Below, piece after piece: positions 8,026 to 16,522 of a stretch of DNA of 64,000 nucleotides (position 1 is its first letter; each line of letters starts with the position of its first letter). A program made the translations under genes and the position numbers. The notes below the pieces were generated by a model that saw only the letters and a program-made list of their open reading frames with translations, was not told the DNA's origin and did no database searches. The stretch spans positions 1 through 64,000 of the forward strand of contig JABWBB010000001.1 of the NCBI GenBank assembly GCA_013360675.1, given 5' to 3'. Source of the stretch: Phycisphaerales bacterium (GTDB lineage: Bacteria > Planctomycetota > Phycisphaerae > Phycisphaerales > UBA1924).

Positions 8026-9390
8026 CTAGGACGCCGCCCGCCCCAGCACGAGTGCGGCGTTCTGCCCGCCCAGCGAACCCGAGCAGACCAGCACGTGCCG
8101 CAGCGGGGCCTGGCGGGTCGGCGAGGCATCCGCAGCCAGCCCGGGCGCGGGCTTTCCCGCGTGCAGGCGTGCGGGCAGCGTCTGTTCGCGCATGCACATT
8201 GCCGCCACGCCCAGATGCACGCCCCCGTTGCCCGCGGCGCATTCGCCGATCATCGGCGCGAGCGTCACCAAGGGGATCAACGCCAGGCGTTCGCCGAAAA
8301 CGTCGCGCAATGCACCAGCCTCGGCGGCGTCGGTCACGGGCACACCGCAGGCCTGCGGCACGATCGCGTCGATCTGATCGGCGCTCACGCCCGCATCATT
8401 CAGAGCCCGCTCGATGGCGAGCACCAGCCCGTCGTTGGGCGAGCCGTCGGGGAGGATGGCCAGCCCCGCGCCGCCCGAGTGGGCCGCCCCAAAGCCCAGC
8501 AGCGTGGCGTAGGGCGTGCGTCCGCGAGCCTTGGCCGACGCGGCTTCTTCGAGGATCAGGATTCCCGCCGCCTCGCCCAGCACGGTCCCCTTCGACGCCG
8601 CGTCGTACGGACGCATCACGCTCGAGGCGTCGTCGCTATCGCCCGTGTCGGCCAGGCGACCGGCCAGCCCCTGGCGCAGGAACCCCATGTGGTTGAGTTT
8701 GCTCTCGGCACTCCCGGCGAAGCAGATATCCGCCGCCCCGCGTTCGATGACGCGGGCCGACTCGCCCGCGCACAAGAGCCCGCTGGCCTCGGCGCAGGTG
8801 AGGGTATTGCTGGGCCCCTCGGCCCCGTGGATGATGGTGACATGACAGGCGAGCATGTTGGGCAGGTACTTGAGCATCCACAGCGGGGGGAGGTTGTTCA
8901 TCCCGCCGCTCGAATCGCCCCCCGTGCCCCAACGCCTGAGCGAGAATCCCCCGGCGTTGTCGCTGGTCCCCTCACCCCCGCACGAGCTGGCCAACGCGCT
9001 GCTGAGTTCGTCGGTCTCGGCGGCGATCAACCCCGCGCCGATGTGGCAGCCCACGCGTCCGGGCGGGTAGGTTGGCGTTGCCCCGCCCCCTTCGGCATGT
9101 TCGCGCGTGACGATCCCGGCGTCCTTGACGGCCAGATGCGCGGCGGCGACGGCCAACTCGGTGTCCTTGGCCATGACCTTGGTGGCCTTGCGATACGACT
9201 TGGGGACAAAGTCCCGCGCGGTAAACTCACGGACCTCGCCCGCCAGCGAGCAGGCAAAGGCCCCCGGTGCGATCCGCGTCGAGCGCTGCAGGCCCGACCT
9301 GCCCGCAACCAGCCCGGACCACGTCGGTTCGATCCCTACGCCAAGGCTTGTGATGCAGCCCACGCCCGTGATGACCACCCGTCGCTTCAT
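8026..9390 (-). CDS. Ketosynthase-like protein with degenerate active site (KS-beta/CLF-like)
   Basis: A 454-residue FabF-fold protein (N-terminal MKRRVVITGVGCITSLGVG, C-terminal GSLGGQNAALVLGR) that has lost most of the condensation machinery. The cysteine is kept (Cys199 in NTLTCAEASGL), but the first histidine of HGTxT is Gln346 (PQACGVPVTDAAE), the KSxxGH lysine is Ala378 and its histidine is Glu383 (APMIGECAAG). Residues ~96-165 carry an extra Gly-rich insertion. It heads the minus-strand operon that includes the intact FabF at 6019-7356. In type II polyketide systems an active KS pairs with an inactive chain-length factor, though there Cys rather than His is lost, so the analogy is partial. 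A non-condensing partner or regulatory role is inferred. Confidence 0.85.
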   Translation of the reverse strand: MKRRVVITGVGCITSLGVGIEPTWSGLVAGRSGLQRSTRIAPGAFACSLAGEVREFTARDFVPKSYRKATKVMAKDTELAVAAAHLAVKDAGIVTREHAEGGGATPTYPPGRVGCHIGAGLIAAETDELSSALASSCGGEGTSDNAGGFSLRRWGTGGDSSGGMNNLPPLWMLKYLPNMLACHVTIIHGAEGPSNTLTCAEASGLLCAGESARVIERGAADICFAGSAESKLNHMGFLRQGLAGRLADTGDSDDASSVMRPYDAASKGTVLGEAAGILILEEAASAKARGRTPYATLLGFGAAHSGGAGLAILPDGSPNDGLVLAIERALNDAGVSADQIDAIVPQACGVPVTDAAEAGALRDVFGERLALIPLVTLAPMIGECAAGNGGVHLGVAAMCMREQTLPARLHAGKPAPGLAADASPTRQAPLRHVLVCSGSLGGQNAALVLGRAAS

Positions 9391-9464
9391 GTGCCCCCGA
9401 TTCTAAGCCGCCTCTTTCGACCCCACGTGCGATCCGCCGAGCCCCTTTCCCAAGAAAGACCCCG

Positions 9465-10904
9465 ATGAACCACGCACTCGCCCACACCCTCCGGCGCCTG
9501 GTGCTGGTGCTGTCGCTGGTGATGGCACTCACGCCCCGCCCCGCCCACGCCCAGGACGATCACCAGGCGGTTGAACTGCCCGACACTCCCCCCGCCCGCC
9601 AGTTCGCCTGGGTGATGCAGGTCATCAACGGCGAACCCCTGGGCGACCCGCGCGAGCGTTTCTCCGATCGCTTCATCGAGGTCTACACCCTCCAGCGCAT
9701 CGAAACGCTGCTGACGGGCATGCGCGATCGCCTGTGGGACGGCGGGGCCGCCCGGATCGTCGAGGTGCGGCAATCGACCGATCTCTCGCTGGGCGTGGTC
9801 ATCGTGGGCGAGGGCTCACGCCGCGTGATGTCGGCCTTCCTGGTGCTCGACGATACCGACGCCCGGATCGCGGGGCTCACCTTCTCGCCCGCCATCGGCG
9901 CGGGCATGGGCGCGGCGGACTGGGACACGATGTCGGGCGAGATGGGCCAGCTCCACGGCGGCTCGACCTTCGGCTGCTATGAGATCGTCGCCGATCCCAC
10001 CAAGGCCGACGGCTCGCTGCGCCTGCGTCCGATCCACGAGTTTGCGCAGAACCGCCCGGTCAATATCGGCGCGGGAACGCTGGCGCTGGGCGTGCTGCGG
10101 GTGCTCGCCGAGCAGGCCGATCAGGGTCGATTGAGCTGGACGCAGGAGGTCGAAATTCGTGAGGAGCACAGGAGCGTGCCGCCCGGTGCGCTCGCGAATG
10201 CCAAGGCAGGGGTTTCGATGCGCGTCGCGGATCTGGCGCTGCGCATGATGCGCGACGCCGACAACACCGCGATGGATCACCTCATCGCGCTGGTGGGCAA
10301 GTCTCGCGTGGCTCAGGCCCTCGAACGCCACGGGCCCACGCGGCCGTTCCTCACCACCCGCCAGTATTTCGCGATGAAACTCGACGGCGATTCGATCCTG
10401 CTGGATCAGTATGCCCAGGCCGACGTCGAAGGGCGGCAGGACATCCTCGACGCCGAGGTCACGATGATGGCCCCCGACGTGATGAAGGCGGGGGCGTGGA
10501 AGCACCCGCGGAGTGTTGAGCGGATCGGATGGTTCGCCTCGGCCCGCGATCTCTGCCAGGACTGGCTGATCCTGCGTCAGATCGAGGCAAAGGAGGGAAT
10601 GCAGGATCTCTCCGCCGCGATGCGGGCGGCCAAGGGATTGGCGGTCGATCGCGAGATCTGGCCCGAGGTCTGCTTCCGCGGCGGGGCCGAACCGGGTGTG
10701 CAGTGCCTCACGATGCTGCTCAAGCGATCGGACGGACGCTGGTTCACCATCGCCACGGGGTGGAACGATCCCGAGAAGCCGCTCGAGCAGGAGCGCCTGG
10801 TTGAGTTGCTGCGCTCGGGCATCCGCATCCTCGAGGCCTTCGAGCCCGCGCCAAAGATCGAACCCGAACCCAAGCCCGAATCCGATCCCGGATCCGGCGG
10901 CTGA
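9465..10904 (+). CDS. Secreted class A beta-lactamase-fold protein, catalytic motifs lost
   Basis: A 479-residue exported protein (signal peptide ending near PAHAQ, residue 30). The C-terminal two thirds align with the serine hydrolase/LpqF-like branch of class A beta-lactamases: NIGAGTLALGVL sits where the GSxxK helix should be, then ADNTAMDHLI for SDN and FRGGAEPGV for KTG/KGS. All catalytic residues are altered: Ser to Ala203, Lys to Leu206, SDN Ser to Ala265, and KGS to RGGA (405-408). The N-terminal ~150 residues look like a DUF3887/NTF2-type module. It is therefore probably a binding or scaffold protein, not a hydrolase. It is divergent from the ketosynthase operon, with a 74-bp shared upstream region. 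The Pro/Glu-rich tail (PKIEPEPKPESDPG) is low complexity. Confidence 0.8.
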   Translation: MNHALAHTLRRLVLVLSLVMALTPRPAHAQDDHQAVELPDTPPARQFAWVMQVINGEPLGDPRERFSDRFIEVYTLQRIETLLTGMRDRLWDGGAARIVEVRQSTDLSLGVVIVGEGSRRVMSAFLVLDDTDARIAGLTFSPAIGAGMGAADWDTMSGEMGQLHGGSTFGCYEIVADPTKADGSLRLRPIHEFAQNRPVNIGAGTLALGVLRVLAEQADQGRLSWTQEVEIREEHRSVPPGALANAKAGVSMRVADLALRMMRDADNTAMDHLIALVGKSRVAQALERHGPTRPFLTTRQYFAMKLDGDSILLDQYAQADVEGRQDILDAEVTMMAPDVMKAGAWKHPRSVERIGWFASARDLCQDWLILRQIEAKEGMQDLSAAMRAAKGLAVDREIWPEVCFRGGAEPGVQCLTMLLKRSDGRWFTIATGWNDPEKPLEQERLVELLRSGIRILEAFEPAPKIEPEPKPESDPGSGG

Positions 10905-10979
10905 CTCACGCACGGGCCCGCATCGGCTACTCCGCGTGCCACCACACGCCACCCTCCTGTGGCGCGTTGACAACAGCAA

Positions 10980-11061
10980 GCAGCCCGACCGTCAGGGAGG
11001 GCTCTCTTCGCCTGCGTTGAATCGACAATAACGAAAGCCCTCGCTCACGATCGGGCTGCAT
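10980..11061 (-). repeat. Dispersed repeat, copy 3 (inverted)
   Basis: Read on the minus strand this is the same element as at 5343 and 5599: ATGCAGCCCGATCGTGAGCG at one end and CCCTCCCTGACGGTCGGGCTG at the other. It lies in the 218-bp gap between two convergent genes (ends at 10904 and 11123). The middle sequence differs from the other copies while both ends are conserved. Confidence 0.75.
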
Positions 11062-11122
11062 GTTGAAAAGCTCGTAGTGAGAAAGACCTGGCGGCCCTTC
11101 GACGTGCGACCGGGCTCCGCGT

Positions 11123-12226
11123 TTACACGTTGAACAGGAAGTGGCAGATGTCCCCGTCCTTCATCACGTAGTCGCGCCCTTCGGTGCGCAGGCGTCCCGC
11201 CTCGCGGATGGCCCGCTCGTTCTTGTACTGCGCAAGGTCATCGAGCGAATAGATCTCAGCCCGGATGAACCCGCGCTCGAAATCGGTGTGGATGACGCCC
11301 GCCCCCTGGGGCGCGGTCGCGCCGCACGAGACCGTCCACGCGCGGACTTCCTTGGGACCCGCCGTGAAGAAACTCTGAAGCCCCAGCAGGTGATACGCGG
11401 CCCGAGCGACGGCGGCGAGCGCCGGCTCCTTGAGCCCCAGCGCCTCGAGCATCTCGGTCCGCTCGGCGTCGGGCAGTTGCGACAGTTCGCTCTCGATGCG
11501 GGCGCACACGGGCACGACTTCAGACCCTTCCCCGGCGGCCAGTTCACGCACCGCCTTGCACGCGGCAGACTGCCCCTCGAGATCGTCCTCGTCCACGTTC
11601 ATCACATAGAGCACGCGCTTGGCGCTGATCATCCCCAGCATGCGCATCTGGCGCTGCTGCTCGGGGTCGTCGACCTTGAGCGATCGGGCGGGCTTGCCCG
11701 CGCTGAGATGGGGCTTGAGCTTCTTGAGCACCTCGAAGCGGGCGATCGATTCCTTGTCGCCGCTCTTGGCCGCCCGCTCGGCCTTGCCCAGCGCCCCGTC
11801 GATGGTCTCGAGGTCGGCGAGCATGAGTTCGGTGTTGATGACCTCGATGTCGCGCAGGGGGTCGACGCTGCCCGAGACGTGAAGCACTTCCTCGCCCCCC
11901 GGGGCCTTGGTGAAGCAGCGCACCACATGCAGAATGGCGTCGACCTCGCGGATGTGCGAGAGGAACTTGTTGCCCAGCCCCTCGCCCGCGCTGGCCCCCT
12001 TGACGATCCCCGCGATGTCCACCAGGCGCAGGGCCGCGGGCACGATCTTCTGCGTGGGGATGAACGACACGATGGTGTCCAGCCGCGGGTCGGGGATGGG
12101 CACCACCCCCACGTTGGGCTCGATGGTGGCGAACGGATAGTTCGCGGCCAGGGCGTTGGCCTTGGTCAGGGCGTTGAACAGAGTGCTCTTGCCGACGTTG
12201 GGCAGGCCGACGATTCCCGCGTCCAT
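11123..12226 (-). CDS. ychF: Ribosome-binding ATPase/GTPase YchF
   Basis: Universally conserved Obg-family P-loop NTPase that binds the ribosome and prefers ATP in characterised members. The 367-residue product begins [20 protein letters not shown], an N-terminal G1 loop; [10 protein letters not shown] is G3, NVDEDD lies in the coiled-coil/G4 region, and a C-terminal TGS domain ends the protein. The open frame continues ~100 codons upstream, but the ATG at 12226 is the family start and has GGAG about 9 bases before it. Length matches E. coli YchF (363). It is divergent from the lipoprotein gene at 12417. Confidence 0.96.
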   Translation of the reverse strand: MDAGIVGLPNVGKSTLFNALTKANALAANYPFATIEPNVGVVPIPDPRLDTIVSFIPTQKIVPAALRLVDIAGIVKGASAGEGLGNKFLSHIREVDAILHVVRCFTKAPGGEEVLHVSGSVDPLRDIEVINTELMLADLETIDGALGKAERAAKSGDKESIARFEVLKKLKPHLSAGKPARSLKVDDPEQQRQMRMLGMISAKRVLYVMNVDEDDLEGQSAACKAVRELAAGEGSEVVPVCARIESELSQLPDAERTEMLEALGLKEPALAAVARAAYHLLGLQSFFTAGPKEVRAWTVSCGATAPQGAGVIHTDFERGFIRAEIYSLDDLAQYKNERAIREAGRLRTEGRDYVMKDGDICHFLFNV

Positions 12227-12416
12227 GCTGCAATCTCCGCTTGGGGAAAGGGGGGGCGGATGGTAGGGTGGACTTGATCCCCGGGCCTTGATGGTGCCCC
12301 GCGGGCGTCGGCGTCGCGAAACACCCCGTTGCGTTTTCGCAACAGCGTCGGTCCCTTCGACCCGCCTCACGCCCCCGCAGCAGCATTGGCATGGGGGTTG
12401 TACCCGGGGTTCCCGT

Positions 12417-12899
12417 ATGTCCGCCCGCGGCAAGAGAGAGAGGATGTGGGCCCTCGCGGCCCTCATGGCCACCCTGGCGATGGGGATCGGCGCGTGCTCC
12501 GCGCCCGTCGCCCGTCGCCCGGGCGGCCCCTTCGTGGGCAATCTCGGCAGCGGGTCCGAGGCCCTCTTCCATGCGCCCCGCCTCGAAACCGCCCTCGCAC
12601 CGAACGACGAAGACTGGGAGACCTGGCGGAACGATTACCGCATGAACCGGGTCGCCGAGGCCGATCCGTACGATTCCCTCGCCTGGCCGAGCCACCCCCG
12701 CCCGAGCCTCTGGAACGTGCGGTATCTGCACCTGCCCACGTCGAGCAACACGCAGATCTGGTTCGAGGAACGCTCCGAACGCCGCCTCTACTACTACCAG
12801 GGGTACGGGCCGACCCATGGGTATGGGCCGTCCCACGGGTACAACGCCTATCAGGGGCGGGGGTACACCCCCGGGCATGGGCACCGCTACGGGCATTGA
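12417..12899 (+). CDS. Predicted lipoprotein with Tyr/Gly/His-rich tail
   Basis: A 160-residue protein with a short basic N-terminus, hydrophobic core ([15 protein letters not shown]) and lipobox-like IGAC at residues ~24-27. The middle (residues 40-110) is rich in Trp, Asp and Arg and has no family I recognise. The tail has degenerate repeats [13 protein letters not shown] and [12 protein letters not shown], possibly a metal-binding or wall-interacting stretch. Start at ATG 12417 is provisional; a second in-frame ATG at 12444 would also keep the signal. Function unknown. Confidence 0.6.
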   Translation: MSARGKRERMWALAALMATLAMGIGACSAPVARRPGGPFVGNLGSGSEALFHAPRLETALAPNDEDWETWRNDYRMNRVAEADPYDSLAWPSHPRPSLWNVRYLHLPTSSNTQIWFEERSERRLYYYQGYGPTHGYGPSHGYNAYQGRGYTPGHGHRYGH

Positions 12900-12960
12900 A
12901 CCGGTGACGGGGTCAAGATTCCTCTTGCCCGGCGGGTCGGGCTCCCGATAATCCCCTCGC

Positions 12961-13437
12961 ATGAACTCGTCGCGGGCGGCGCTCCTCTTTGATCCGGGCT
13001 GGCTCTTCCTCATCGCGGGGATGGCGCTGCTCGGCGCGACCGTGCTGATCCCCGCCGGCGAGGATCTCGACGAAGCCCGCTGGCTGCGCGACCGGGCCCT
13101 GCGGGTCGAATCACACCGCCAGCAGCGTCTGACGCGCTATGAGGAATACTTCGCCGCCCTGCTCGAACGCGACCCCGCGCTGGTGCAGTCGCTGGCGGCG
13201 AGCCAGTTGAACCAGATCCCCGAGGGACAGGCCGCCATGCCCGGGTTCAGCCCCATGCGGGCGAGCGCGTCGGTCTTCCCCGCGCTCGAGCCCCCGGTGC
13301 TGAAACTCCCCGAGCGTGAGGTCGAGCGGTCGGCCCTTGCCAAACTGGCAACGGGCGAGCGGTCGCGGCTGTGGCTGATCGCCGCCGGTTCGCTCTGCGT
13401 GCTGGTGGGACTGCTGCCTACTTCCAAGGGCGAGTGA
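12961..13437 (+). CDS. Small two-helix membrane protein, unknown
   Basis: A 158-residue protein with a transmembrane helix near each end (WLFLIAGMALLGATVLI at ~14-30 and LWLIAAGSLCVLVGLL at ~138-153). Between them is a charged, partly coiled-coil segment (LDEARWLRDRALRVESHRQQRLTRYEEYFAALLERD), so the middle is likely a periplasmic or cytoplasmic hairpin. The layout recalls septum or secretion accessory proteins but there is no diagnostic motif. It ends 8 bp from the convergent glycosyltransferase gene. Function not assigned. Confidence 0.65.
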   Translation: MNSSRAALLFDPGWLFLIAGMALLGATVLIPAGEDLDEARWLRDRALRVESHRQQRLTRYEEYFAALLERDPALVQSLAASQLNQIPEGQAAMPGFSPMRASASVFPALEPPVLKLPEREVERSALAKLATGERSRLWLIAAGSLCVLVGLLPTSKGE

Positions 13438-13444
13438 GGAGAGT

Positions 13445-14713
13445 TCAGGCGCGGGTCATGGCGAGGGCCCGCGCGTAGACCTTTTCCAGTTCAGCCACCA
13501 TGGTCGTGTCGCTGAAGGCATGGCGGCAAAGGTCGCGCCCGCGCTGGGCCAGGGCTTGGCGATCCTGCGGGTTGGCGGCGCACCAGCGGATGGCTTCGCC
13601 CAGTTTCGCGATGTTGTTGGGCGCGACGAGGCGTCCGGTCTGCATGTCGATGCAGGCCTCGCCGGTGCCATCCACGTCGTAGGCGACGGGGCAGACGCCC
13701 GCGAGCAGGGCTTGGGGGACGGTGCGGGGCAGTCCCTCGCGGGTGCTGGGGTGGGCGAGCACATCCATGGCCCGCACCAGCCCGGCGACGCGCTCGGGCG
13801 GGACAAGGCCGGTGATCAGGATCTGAGGGTGTGGTTCGTGCGCACGATCGGGGCGATCGAGTTCGGCGACGCGCAGGCCAAGGTCCGAGCGGGCGCGGTG
13901 CACCAGCGAATCGCGTAGCCAGCCGTCGCCCACCCAGAGAAGTTTCCACGCCGAGTTGGCCTTGAGGTCGGCATGCAACGCGTGGAGCAGGTCCTCGTGC
14001 CCCTTGTGCTGGGCCAGGCGTGCGACGGTGCCCACGACGAAATCATGCTCACCCAGACCCAGCGCGGCCCGGATGCTTGCGCGGTCCTGGCCGGGGGCGG
14101 GTTCGAGGTAGGGTGCGGTTTCCATGCCCGATCGGACGGTGATGTATTGCTCGGGCGTGCCGATGCCACGCTCGAGAAACTGGCGGGTCATCGCATCGGC
14201 GACGCTGACGATGAGGTGGCAGCGACGAGCGGCGTAACGCTCGGCGAGTGTGTAGGCATGATTGAGCAGTCGCGTCTTGGCTCGGGCGAACGGGCCCCCC
14301 TCGATGGGCATGAAGGGCGGGCCGTGGATCGTGTGGACGACGCCGCAGGGGTGGCCCCGGGCGAGCGCCTTCCACGCCGCGGCCCTGCCAAGGATGCCCG
14401 CCTTGCTCGAGTGGGTGTGGACGATGTCGGGCTTGGTGCGTGCGATGAGGTCAAAGAGCTCGCCACGAGCGCGACAGTCTTTGATCGGGTTGATCTCGCG
14501 CACCAGCGACGCCACGACATGAGTGGTGATGGGCCGGTTGTCCGCCGTGCGGAACGCCGCGGCACGCTCAAGGAGCGAGCCCTCCGGGCCGTAGATAGGG
14601 CCGAAGGCGAGGTGAACCTCATGCCCGAGGCGGGCCTGGCCCTCGCAGGAGAGGAGGGTGTTTTCCTGCGAGCCGCCGAGGATGAGTCGTGTGGAGACGT
14701 GGAGGATGCGCAT
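13445..14713 (-). CDS. Glycosyltransferase family 4
   Basis: GT-B fold retaining glycosyltransferase, probably adding a sugar to a surface polysaccharide or lipid at the cytoplasmic face of the membrane. The N-terminus MRILHVSTRLILGGSQENT has the family's glycine-rich acceptor loop. VGTVARLAQHKGHEDLL is the nucleotide-sugar domain start, LVPPERVAGLVRAMDVLAHPSTREGLPRTVPQAL contains the donor-site E-x7-E region, and LVAPNN follows. The ATG at 14713 is chosen by family start; an ATG at 14746 is possible, and neither has a clear Shine-Dalgarno site. The specific sugar cannot be told. It stands alone without other polysaccharide genes next to it. Confidence 0.88.
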   Translation of the reverse strand: MRILHVSTRLILGGSQENTLLSCEGQARLGHEVHLAFGPIYGPEGSLLERAAAFRTADNRPITTHVVASLVREINPIKDCRARGELFDLIARTKPDIVHTHSSKAGILGRAAAWKALARGHPCGVVHTIHGPPFMPIEGGPFARAKTRLLNHAYTLAERYAARRCHLIVSVADAMTRQFLERGIGTPEQYITVRSGMETAPYLEPAPGQDRASIRAALGLGEHDFVVGTVARLAQHKGHEDLLHALHADLKANSAWKLLWVGDGWLRDSLVHRARSDLGLRVAELDRPDRAHEPHPQILITGLVPPERVAGLVRAMDVLAHPSTREGLPRTVPQALLAGVCPVAYDVDGTGEACIDMQTGRLVAPNNIAKLGEAIRWCAANPQDRQALAQRGRDLCRHAFSDTTMVAELEKVYARALAMTRA

Positions 14714-14842
14714 GCGACGAGCCAGAGCGTACCGGGGCTGGTTCATCGGCGGCGAGAGTGGCGGTGTGATCATGAAAACGGTGGCCCCGCGTGGAAACAT
14801 GAGGCATGGTGAAGCGAGGGCATTCGCCCCGGAGGCTTTCGC

Positions 14843-15397
14843 ATGCGCAAGGGGTGGTTCATCGGAGCGGCGTTCATGGGCGTGCTGACCACGGGTCAGG
14901 CCGCGCTGGCGCACATCATCGAGTACAACTTCGTGCTCAACTCGCCGCAGGTGGTGCCGGGCGTGATCTCACCCGCGTGGGGCGAGGGATACATGGCGTA
15001 CAACCACCATACGGTCTTCTTCTCGATGACGATCGACCTGCACGGGATCTTTGTCGAGGACCTCGCCGCCTCGGGCCCCAACGCCACGCCGATCCACATG
15101 CATCTGGCGCCGCGCGGCGAGAATGGCCCGATTGTTGTCGACCTTGGGTTGTGGGGGACCTTTACGCCGACCGCGGACGGCAGCCGTTTCTCTATCGCCT
15201 CGGCCTTCCTCGGCGGACAGCAGGGGGACGAGATCTTCAGCGACTGGTTCCAGGTGCAGACCGCGCTCTTCAACGAGCGGATTTATGTCGATGTCCACAC
15301 GGCTCAGTTCCCGGGTGGACAGGTGCGTGGCCAGATCCCAACGCCCGCCACAGGCCTGGCGCTGCTGGGGCTGCTCGCGCTGCGCCGCCGTCGTTGA
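14843..15397 (+). CDS. Secreted CHRD-domain protein with PEP-CTERM-like tail
   Basis: A 184-residue exported protein: signal peptide MRKGWFIGAAFMGVLTTGQAALA, a CHRD-like beta domain (YNFVLNSPQVVP..., IHMHLAPRGENGPIVVDL, FNERIYVDVHTAQFPGGQVRGQI) and the C-terminal tail TPATGLALLGLLALRRRR. CHRD domains occur in chordin and many bacterial secreted proteins, with no known bacterial function. The tail is a hydrophobic helix followed by Arg, as in PEP-CTERM/exosortase-type substrates of Phycisphaerae; it probably tethers the protein before sorting. No exosortase gene is in the window. Confidence 0.82.
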   Translation: MRKGWFIGAAFMGVLTTGQAALAHIIEYNFVLNSPQVVPGVISPAWGEGYMAYNHHTVFFSMTIDLHGIFVEDLAASGPNATPIHMHLAPRGENGPIVVDLGLWGTFTPTADGSRFSIASAFLGGQQGDEIFSDWFQVQTALFNERIYVDVHTAQFPGGQVRGQIPTPATGLALLGLLALRRRR

Positions 15398-15428
15398 GCC
15401 GTGGGCGCTGATTCGCGCTGCTGAATGA

Positions 15429-16235
15429 TCAGAACTTCTTGTGCGTGGCGCGGCCTTCGGGGGCGCGCACACCCAAAATCGCCCGGGCCAGGTCGAGATC
15501 GCGCGGCCGCGTGATCTTGATGTTCAGCGCGTCCCCCTCAACCACGACGACCTTGTGCCCGAGTCGCTCGACCAGCGAGGCGTCGTCGGTGCTCGTCAGA
15601 TCGGACTGTGCATACGCCCGCACGAGCAGATCGCGCGCGAAGACCTGGGGAGTCTGGACCTGGATCAACCCAGTACGGTCGAGGGTCTCACGCACGATGC
15701 GCAGGCGGGTGGGTTGCTCCTGCACGCCAAGGATGCCGGCCAGGGGGTCGAGGTCCTGCGCGGGGGCGTCGGTGTCCATGGCGCGCTTGATGGTGTCGGT
15801 TGTGTCCACCGCGGGGACCGCTGCCCCGTGACGCGCGGCGGCCTGAACCACGCGTGCAACGAGTGCGGGGGGTGTGCACGGGCGGGCCGCGTCATGGATG
15901 GCGACGTGCGTGGAATCGGCGGGGACGAGGGCCAGGGCGTTGCGGATGGTCTCCCAGCGGTGCGTCACCCCGCCGCGGCAGATCTTCGCCCCCAGCAGCG
16001 ACAACCGGTCGGCGTGGTGCTCGCAGAAGGCGGCGTAGGTCTCTTCGTCGGCGGGACCGGCGACGATGATCGGTCCCACGTTTACGTCGTCGAGGTCGAG
16101 CTTGGTGAAGAGCTCGACCGTGCGCTGCAGCACCGGCCTGCCGCCCAGATCTTCTTCGAGTTTCGAACGGATGCCCCCGCTCTGGGTGTAGCGACGGGAC
16201 GAGCCGGCGGCGGCGAGGATGACGGCAAGCTTCAT
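15429..16235 (-). CDS. ispD: 2-C-methyl-D-erythritol 4-phosphate cytidylyltransferase
   Basis: Third step of the MEP isoprenoid pathway: CTP plus MEP gives CDP-ME and pyrophosphate. The 268-residue protein has the CTP-binding loop LAAAGSSRRYTQSGGIRSK with the conserved Arg/Lys pair, the AIHDAARPCTPPALV motif and QTPQVFARDLL near the C-terminus. An insertion around residues 135-170 (TIKRAMDTDAPAQDLDPLAGILGVQEQ) makes it longer than E. coli IspD (236). The ATG at 16235 is chosen from the family start, with GGGAG about 7-8 bases upstream. No ispF is adjacent. Confidence 0.92.
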   Translation of the reverse strand: MKLAVILAAAGSSRRYTQSGGIRSKLEEDLGGRPVLQRTVELFTKLDLDDVNVGPIIVAGPADEETYAAFCEHHADRLSLLGAKICRGGVTHRWETIRNALALVPADSTHVAIHDAARPCTPPALVARVVQAAARHGAAVPAVDTTDTIKRAMDTDAPAQDLDPLAGILGVQEQPTRLRIVRETLDRTGLIQVQTPQVFARDLLVRAYAQSDLTSTDDASLVERLGHKVVVVEGDALNIKITRPRDLDLARAILGVRAPEGRATHKKF

Positions 16236-16337
16236 CGGGTTGCTCCCACTCAATCGTGCTCGAACATACGCCCGAGAACCCATCGCTCCCCGGTGGCTGA
16301 GCGTAGTGATGAAACGAAGATCATTCACAGCCGGGGT

Positions 16338-16366
16338 TTACCCGTGCGGTGTTAGTGCCTACAATC
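16338..16366 (+). promoter_or_regulatory. Sigma-70-type promoter for DUF11 lipoprotein gene
   Basis: TTTACC (16338-16343), 17-bp spacer, TACAAT (16361-16366). This is one of the best -35/-10 matches in the window and points to the lipoprotein gene at 16523, giving a leader of about 150 nt. Confidence 0.6.
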
Positions 16367-16467
16367 CGCTGACGTACATGATGCCAGCCCGCATTCGTGT
16401 TTGAGGAGGCATCAGGTGTCGTGACAGTACATGACTCTGGCTCTTGGTAGGGGCGGAGTGGTTTTCA

Positions 16468-16496
16468 AGGGGTAACGCCGCGGGTGCGGCTCCCCT
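16468..16496 (+). other. Hairpin in 5' leader of DUF11 lipoprotein gene
   Basis: AGGGG (16468-16472) pairs with CCCCT (16492-16496), and inside it GCCGC pairs with GCGGC (16477-16481, 16486-16490) round a GGGT loop. It lies between the promoter and the GGAGG site before the ATG at 16523. It may stabilise the message; no known riboswitch is recognised. Confidence 0.5.
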
Positions 16497-16522
16497 CTAG
16501 GTAGGCAACAGACGGAGGACAC

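Noticed and set aside
7138-9468. Long plus-strand open frame opposite the ketosynthase operon
   Set aside because: Antisense shadow caused by high GC third positions; no family match, and the minus-strand genes are clear.
11141-12277. Plus-strand open frame opposite ychF
   Set aside because: Antisense shadow of a universally conserved gene.
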